In this document: one piece after another, positions 60,386 to 64,000 of the stretch | Position numbering within the stretch: the stretch's first letter is position 1 | Layout of the letters: each line of letters starts with the position of its first letter | DNA from: Actinospica sp035493475 | GTDB lineage: Bacteria > Actinomycetota > Actinomycetes > Streptomycetales > Catenulisporaceae | NCBI GenBank assembly: GCA_035493475.1 | Contig: DATJIF010000155.1 | Coordinates: 1-64,000, forward strand | Reading direction: 5' to 3' | Length of the DNA stretch: 64,000 nt | Program-made: the position numbers and the translations under genes | The notes under the pieces: generated by a model | What the model was told of the DNA's origin: nothing | Database searches by the model: none | Seen by the model: the letters and a program-made list of their open reading frames with translations, nothing else

Positions 60386-60817
60386 ATGGGTTTGTTCGGT
60401 ACTAAGAAGCAGGCGGCGCCAGTGCGTGTGACACAGGCGCCGCAGGTGCCGCGCAGCTACTACATCGAGATCCTGACGGAGGCGGGCTTCCCGGCCACGT
60501 CGGAGAACATCGGCGGGCTCTGCCGTCAGATCGGCGAACTGTTCCTGATCAAGTCGTGGGAGTTCATCTCGTCCCGGAGCAAGGCGCAGTCCGAGGCGTT
60601 CCGGAAGGCGCACATCCTGCCGCGCATCGGTACGCCGGAGTCCAACCAGCGGATTCTCGACGACCTCGTCGCCTGGGACCGCGACGTCGCTCCGTACATC
60701 GACGACCTGCACCTCCGCGTCCGCCGCATTCTGCTCGAAGGTGGCGAAGGGACGATCCTGGCCGCCCCCAAGACCAAGTCGCTGCTCGAATTCATGGACG
60801 AGCGAAGGGAAGGCTAG
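60386..60817 (+). CDS. hypothetical protein
   Basis: 143 aa, ATG at 60386. N-terminal tail with KKQAAPVRVTQAPQVPRS, then a helical domain: YYIEILTEAGFPATSENIGGLCRQIGELFLIKSWEF and VRRILLEGGEGTI. No membrane segment. Four bases separate it from the Cys-rich small gene that follows, so they are probably translated together. Function unknown. Confidence 0.82.
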   Translation: MGLFGTKKQAAPVRVTQAPQVPRSYYIEILTEAGFPATSENIGGLCRQIGELFLIKSWEFISSRSKAQSEAFRKAHILPRIGTPESNQRILDDLVAWDRDVAPYIDDLHLRVRRILLEGGEGTILAAPKTKSLLEFMDERREG

Positions 60818-60820
60818 CGC

Positions 60821-60994
60821 ATGTACAACGGCGACAAGAGGATGTTCTGCTCCAGCAGCAAGTGCAAGAAGCAGACGAAGTGGGTGCGCTGCCCCAACTG
60901 CAACGGCCGCGGCCCGACGTGGACGACCACGTGCAAGAACAACTGCGACGCGGGGTACAAGTGCGAGAACGGTGCGAACGACCGCTTCCACTGA
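60821..60994 (+). CDS. 57-aa Cys-rich zinc-ribbon protein
   Basis: Reading from the ATG at 60821 gives 57 residues with eight-ish cysteines: FCSSSKC, RCPNCNGRG, TTTCKNNC and YKCENG. CPNCNGRG is the CxxCxGxG motif of DnaJ-type zinc centres. It begins 3 bp after the preceding stop and ends 16 bp before a strong terminator, which supports it as a real last gene. It may bind zinc and modulate the upstream partner. Confidence 0.7.
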   Translation: MYNGDKRMFCSSSKCKKQTKWVRCPNCNGRGPTWTTTCKNNCDAGYKCENGANDRFH

Positions 60995-61010
60995 TCGACC
61001 CGACTTCATG

Positions 61011-61056
61011 ACGTCGCCCTCGTCCCGGATGTGTGCACCCGGGACGAGGGCGACGT
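61011..61056. terminator. bidirectional terminator
   Basis: An 18-bp perfect stem (61011-61028 with 61039-61056; core GTCGCCCTCGTCCC) around a 10-nt loop, between the Cys-rich small gene and the convergent glycoside hydrolase. Confidence 0.88.
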
Positions 61057-61065
61057 CCGCTGGAC

Positions 61066-64000
61066 CTAGGAGCGCGCCGTGATCGACGGGGCGTTGTAAG
61101 CCTCTACCTGCAGCTCCGGGTCGCCCGCGGGGAATGCGATGGTGAGCGTGCGGGATTCGCCGGGGAGGAGCCAGAGGTAGTTCTCTTCGTAGATTGTCGG
61201 CAGGATGCGGCTGCCGTCGGCGGTGTTCAGGAGGGACAGGCGGACCATGGCGGCCACGGCCGAGCCCTGGTTGCGCACGGTCGCGGTGGCTTGGCGGCGG
61301 CCGTCGGGGGTGCTGGTGACGTGGCCGAGTGTGGCGGTCAGTCGTGTGTGCGGGGCGGTGTTGAGGGCCTGCATCGCGGCGGTGGTGCGGTAGCGCCAGT
61401 ACGTGTTCTGCGACAGGGTGTGGCCTGCGGAGTCCTGGAGCGTGAGGCGGAGCAGGTGCAGGTCGGGCAGTGCGTCGCCGAACGGGACCGTGAAGGCCTT
61501 GCTGCTGTCGGCCGCGGCGACGTTCAGCGCTGTGGTCTGGGGAGCGGCCAACTGCTTGCCGGTGAGGTCGTACAGGTGGGCCGTCACCGTTGCGCCCGAT
61601 AGTGCGGTCGAGGTGTGGTTGAGCGCGATGACCTGCCAGTTCACGGGGTCGGCCTGCACGTGGAGGGGCTCGCAGGCGGTGCGGGCGCCGTAGTACATGC
61701 CGTTGACGTCGAAGTCGTAGTCGTACGTCTGCCAGACGGTGCTGTGCCACGCCGGGTGCGACATCCAGAGCATCAGGCCGCTGGCGTCGTTCCACAGGTT
61801 GGCGTTCCAGGCCTCGAACATGGCGCGCGCGTTCTCGAAGTTGACGAACTGGGCCTTGCGGGCGAAGTCGTCGATGGTGTTCGAGGTCTGCAGGCGGGCC
61901 TCGATGGCGGCCACGTATTCCAGCGGCGCCTGGTTCCCGTACTGGCTCCAGTCGTGGTAGTACCAGGGCCCGCCGATGGGCCACGCGGGCTGGTCGCCGG
62001 CCATGTTCCGCAGGCTCAGCGCCGTGGAGACGACCGGCATGCCGATCTCGGTGTGGAAGCCGAAGCTGCGGCTGCCGTACGTGGTCGGGTCGAAGTAGCT
62101 GGCCGGTTCGACCCAGTAGTACGGTCCGCCGCCGGTGATGTTCCCGCCCGCCGAGTTGCTCTGGTACAGGGTTCCGGGCGCGCCGTTCACGACGGCGGAG
62201 CGCATGCCCTCGTCGATCGCCGCCGGCGGGTTGCCCTCGTTCGCGCCGCACCAGACGACCACGCTCGGGTGGATGCGGTAGCGCAGCACGGTGTCGGCGG
62301 CGAGCGTGTTGTACGCGTCGTGGTCCGGCGGGTCCATGCCCCAGGCGTTCGGGAAGTCGTTCCACACCAGCAGCCCGAACTCGTCGCAGGCTTCGAAGAA
62401 CTCCTCGCGGTTGCTGGAGGCGACCCAGTTGCGGATCATGGTGAAGTTCATGTCGCGGTGCATCCGGACGGCCGCGTCCATCCGCTCGGCGGGCATCCGG
62501 CGCAGCAGTTCGTCCCAGCCCCAGTTTCCGCCGCGGCACAGCACCCTGACACCGTTGACGCTGATCTTCAGCGACTCGGGCGCGAGGTCGACCGATTTCA
62601 CGTCCGTCCAGGTCGAGGAGTCGTCGGACACCTGGATCACGTACGTCTTCGGATACGCCTGCTCCCAGAGGATCGCCGTCTGGTCGAAGGTCTGCGACGA
62701 GCCGAGGTCGACCTGGATCCACTGGTTGTCGTCGTACGCGGAGGACCACCGCGTGCCGCTGTTGCCGTCGGTCGCGTTCACGGCCGGGTTCGAGGGGTCT
62801 TCGGTGGACGCGGTCGTCGGCTGGTGTACGGCCAGGTCGGTGCCGGGCGTGGCGCTGTTGAGGACCGACAGCGTCCAGAGCGAATTGCCCCAACTGGTCT
62901 GGCGCAGGCCGCAGTTGATGCGCACGTAGCGGCCGGTGACGGCGGTGAAGGACTCGACGTCGAGGCTCGCGTCACCGCTGTTGAAGGGGAGCGGGATCGC
63001 CGTGTTGTCCACGCTCTTCGCGTCGGTCCACGTCGAGCCGTCCGCCGAGACCTGCACCGTGTACGTGCGCGCGTACGCCTGCTCCCACGTGATCGCTACC
63101 TGGTCAAAGCTCTGCGACGAGCCGAGATCGACCTCGATCCACTGGTTGTCGGCGTAGTCGGAGGACCAGCGCGTGTTCGCGTTGCCGTCGGTGGCGTTGC
63201 TGGCCGGGTTCGAGGGGTCTTCGGTGGACGCGGTCGTCGGCTGGTGTACGGCCAGGTCGGTGCCGGGCGTCGCGCTGTTGAGGACCGACAGCGTCCAGAG
63301 CGAGAAGCCCCAGCCGGTCGCGCGCGTCTCGCAGTTGACGCGCACGTATCGTGCCTGCTGCGCGCCGAGATCGACCGTCTGCGTGTACGAGTCGGGCGAC
63401 GCGACGAAGGGGAGCGGCGTCTTGTATTCGTAGTCGAACTGCCGGATGCCGAAGCGCGTGGTCCGCCGATCGCTCTGCTGGCCGCCGACCGTGACCGTCA
63501 GGCTCAGGTCGTGCAGGTTCGGGTCGCCGTATCCGTTGGGCCACCACAGCTTCGGGTTACGCACGTTGAGCTGCGGGAACTCGGCCGGAGCGAAGGTCAC
63601 GTCAATGCTCTGACCGGCCGGGACGGTCACCGTCTTCGCGACCCGCACGTTGTCGAAGGATGCTGTCACGCTCGCGCTGAGGTCGCTGGACGCCGCGTTG
63701 CGCACGGGGACGACGATGGTCAGCGCGGCGCTGGACGTGTCGGGGAGCGCGGGCAGCGTCGTGTCGACGCGAGGGTCGCCGATCACCGCGTCGCCGGTGG
63801 AGCGCAGCCGCACGTGGTTCCAGATGCCGCTGGCCCGGTCGCGGACCGCGGGCATCCAGTCCCAGCCTGAGACGGACAGGTACGTCGGCGAGTTCATGTT
63901 CATCATCTGTGCGCCCGCGTCCACCCACGACTGCCCGGCCGGGCCCTTGTCGCCTGGGCTGCCCGGGATCGGCATCGGGGTGATCTTCACCGCGACCGAC
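61066..64000 (-). CDS. GH2 exo-beta-D-glucosaminidase-like enzyme, 5-prime part outside window
   Basis: At least 978 residues; the reading frame stays open to the window edge, so the N-terminus and signal peptide are missing. The part seen has the end of the sugar-binding domain, an Ig-like domain (about 75-190, numbering from the GTG at 63990), two discoidin/F5-8C-like modules (about 215-330 and 355-467), and a catalytic barrel with the acid/base Glu585 (CGANEG) and nucleophile Glu648 (FHTEIG). The block FARKAQFVNFENARAMFEAWN and ACEPLHVQ resemble CsxA-type chitosan exo-glucosaminidases. It likely trims amino-sugar polymers outside the cell. Confidence 0.88.
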   Translation of the reverse strand, partial: SVAVKITPMPIPGSPGDKGPAGQSWVDAGAQMMNMNSPTYLSVSGWDWMPAVRDRASGIWNHVRLRSTGDAVIGDPRVDTTLPALPDTSSAALTIVVPVRNAASSDLSASVTASFDNVRVAKTVTVPAGQSIDVTFAPAEFPQLNVRNPKLWWPNGYGDPNLHDLSLTVTVGGQQSDRRTTRFGIRQFDYEYKTPLPFVASPDSYTQTVDLGAQQARYVRVNCETRATGWGFSLWTLSVLNSATPGTDLAVHQPTTASTEDPSNPASNATDGNANTRWSSDYADNQWIEVDLGSSQSFDQVAITWEQAYARTYTVQVSADGSTWTDAKSVDNTAIPLPFNSGDASLDVESFTAVTGRYVRINCGLRQTSWGNSLWTLSVLNSATPGTDLAVHQPTTASTEDPSNPAVNATDGNSGTRWSSAYDDNQWIQVDLGSSQTFDQTAILWEQAYPKTYVIQVSDDSSTWTDVKSVDLAPESLKISVNGVRVLCRGGNWGWDELLRRMPAERMDAAVRMHRDMNFTMIRNWVASSNREEFFEACDEFGLLVWNDFPNAWGMDPPDHDAYNTLAADTVLRYRIHPSVVVWCGANEGNPPAAIDEGMRSAVVNGAPGTLYQSNSAGGNITGGGPYYWVEPASYFDPTTYGSRSFGFHTEIGMPVVSTALSLRNMAGDQPAWPIGGPWYYHDWSQYGNQAPLEYVAAIEARLQTSNTIDDFARKAQFVNFENARAMFEAWNANLWNDASGLMLWMSHPAWHSTVWQTYDYDFDVNGMYYGARTACEPLHVQADPVNWQVIALNHTSTALSGATVTAHLYDLTGKQLAAPQTTALNVAAADSSKAFTVPFGDALPDLHLLRLTLQDSAGHTLSQNTYWRYRTTAAMQALNTAPHTRLTATLGHVTSTPDGRRQATATVRNQGSAVAAMVRLSLLNTADGSRILPTIYEENYLWLLPGESRTLTIAFPAGDPELQVEAYNAPSITARS
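62782..63302 (-). repeat. internal tandem duplication of F5/8C module
   Basis: A 69-nt stretch (62782-62850) is identical to 63202-63270, exactly 420 nt (140 codons) away, and the next 31 nt are identical too after one mismatch. Flanking bases on both sides are also near-identical. The two modules therefore arose by a recent in-frame duplication or have been kept alike by conversion. Confidence 0.9.

Noticed and set aside
60155..62893. 912-residue minus-strand ORF over the LLM monooxygenase and GH2 genes
   Set aside because: Low-complexity Arg/Pro/His content; it crosses a strong terminator and three genes with clear families.
62770..63310. 420-nt spaced repeat as an assembly error
   Set aside because: The copies differ at several bases on both flanks and keep the reading frame, so a true in-frame duplication is more likely.
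1..64000. CRISPR arrays, tRNA and rRNA genes, prophage or full transposase genes
   Set aside because: No regularly spaced repeats, no cloverleaf or rRNA-like segments and no transposase or integrase motifs were found in either strand.

Overview
The window comes from a high-GC actinomycete: coding sequence is strongly biased to G/C at codon third positions, GTG/TTG starts and leaderless starts are common, and twin-arginine and lipobox signals are frequent. A glutamic-peptidase (G1) homologue and many secreted carbohydrate-active proteins suggest a soil organism, perhaps an acid-tolerant one (Catenulispora/Actinospica-like; this is inference). No rRNA, tRNA, CRISPR array, prophage or full-length insertion sequence was found. 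The sequence ends inside a glycoside hydrolase gene on the minus strand.

Region 1 (0.25-11.3 kb, + strand) holds a lipid locus. A fatty acyl-AMP ligase overlaps a five-domain ACP-KS-AT-ACP-TE polyketide synthase, followed by a secreted antigen-85/mycolyltransferase-like esterase and a crotonyl-CoA carboxylase/reductase. FAAL, synthase and esterase have the logic of the mycobacterial FadD32-Pks13-Ag85 mycolate machinery, while the CCR could supply the carboxylated partner that AccD4 supplies there. An MFS exporter with a DasR-like operator follows.

Region 2 (11.5-16.5 kb) carries a poorly characterised regulator-like gene, a small zinc-ribbon protein, a lipoprotein/pectate-lyase-fold pair and a LuxR-type regulator.

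Region 3 (16.5-27.4 kb) is a sulfur island. A minus-strand operon cysH-cysD-cysN-ssuA-ssuB-ssuC (sulfonate-type import, sulfate activation and APS reduction to sulfite, but no sulfite reductase) is divergent from a plus-strand operon of UDP-sulfoquinovose synthase, an HlyD-like membrane-fusion protein and a processive GT2 synthase. Two near-identical palindromes lie between the two divergent promoters. Together they suggest sulfite made by one operon is built into a sulfonated surface polysaccharide by the other.

Region 4 (27.6-46 kb) is mixed metabolism, transport and regulation: short-chain dehydrogenases, a phenylacetate-CoA ligase behind a PaaR-type palindrome, XRE- and MerR-controlled genes, an MMPL transporter, an aquaporin, an ABC exporter, a G1 peptidase, an aldo/keto reductase, a GT4 glycosyltransferase, a flavin monooxygenase and a SpoIIE-type phosphatase. 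The phosphatase gene ends exactly at the insertion point of a 161-bp MITE-like element.

Region 5 (46-64 kb) holds hydrolases and secreted proteins, a PucR-type regulator, a methyltransferase, an unusual sigma-region-2/transmembrane fusion, a PLP decarboxylase, a papain-like protein, an LLM oxidoreductase/ATP-grasp/LLM monooxygenase cluster, a small unlisted Cys-rich protein, and a GH2 exo-glucosaminidase-like enzyme carrying two recently duplicated discoidin-type domains.
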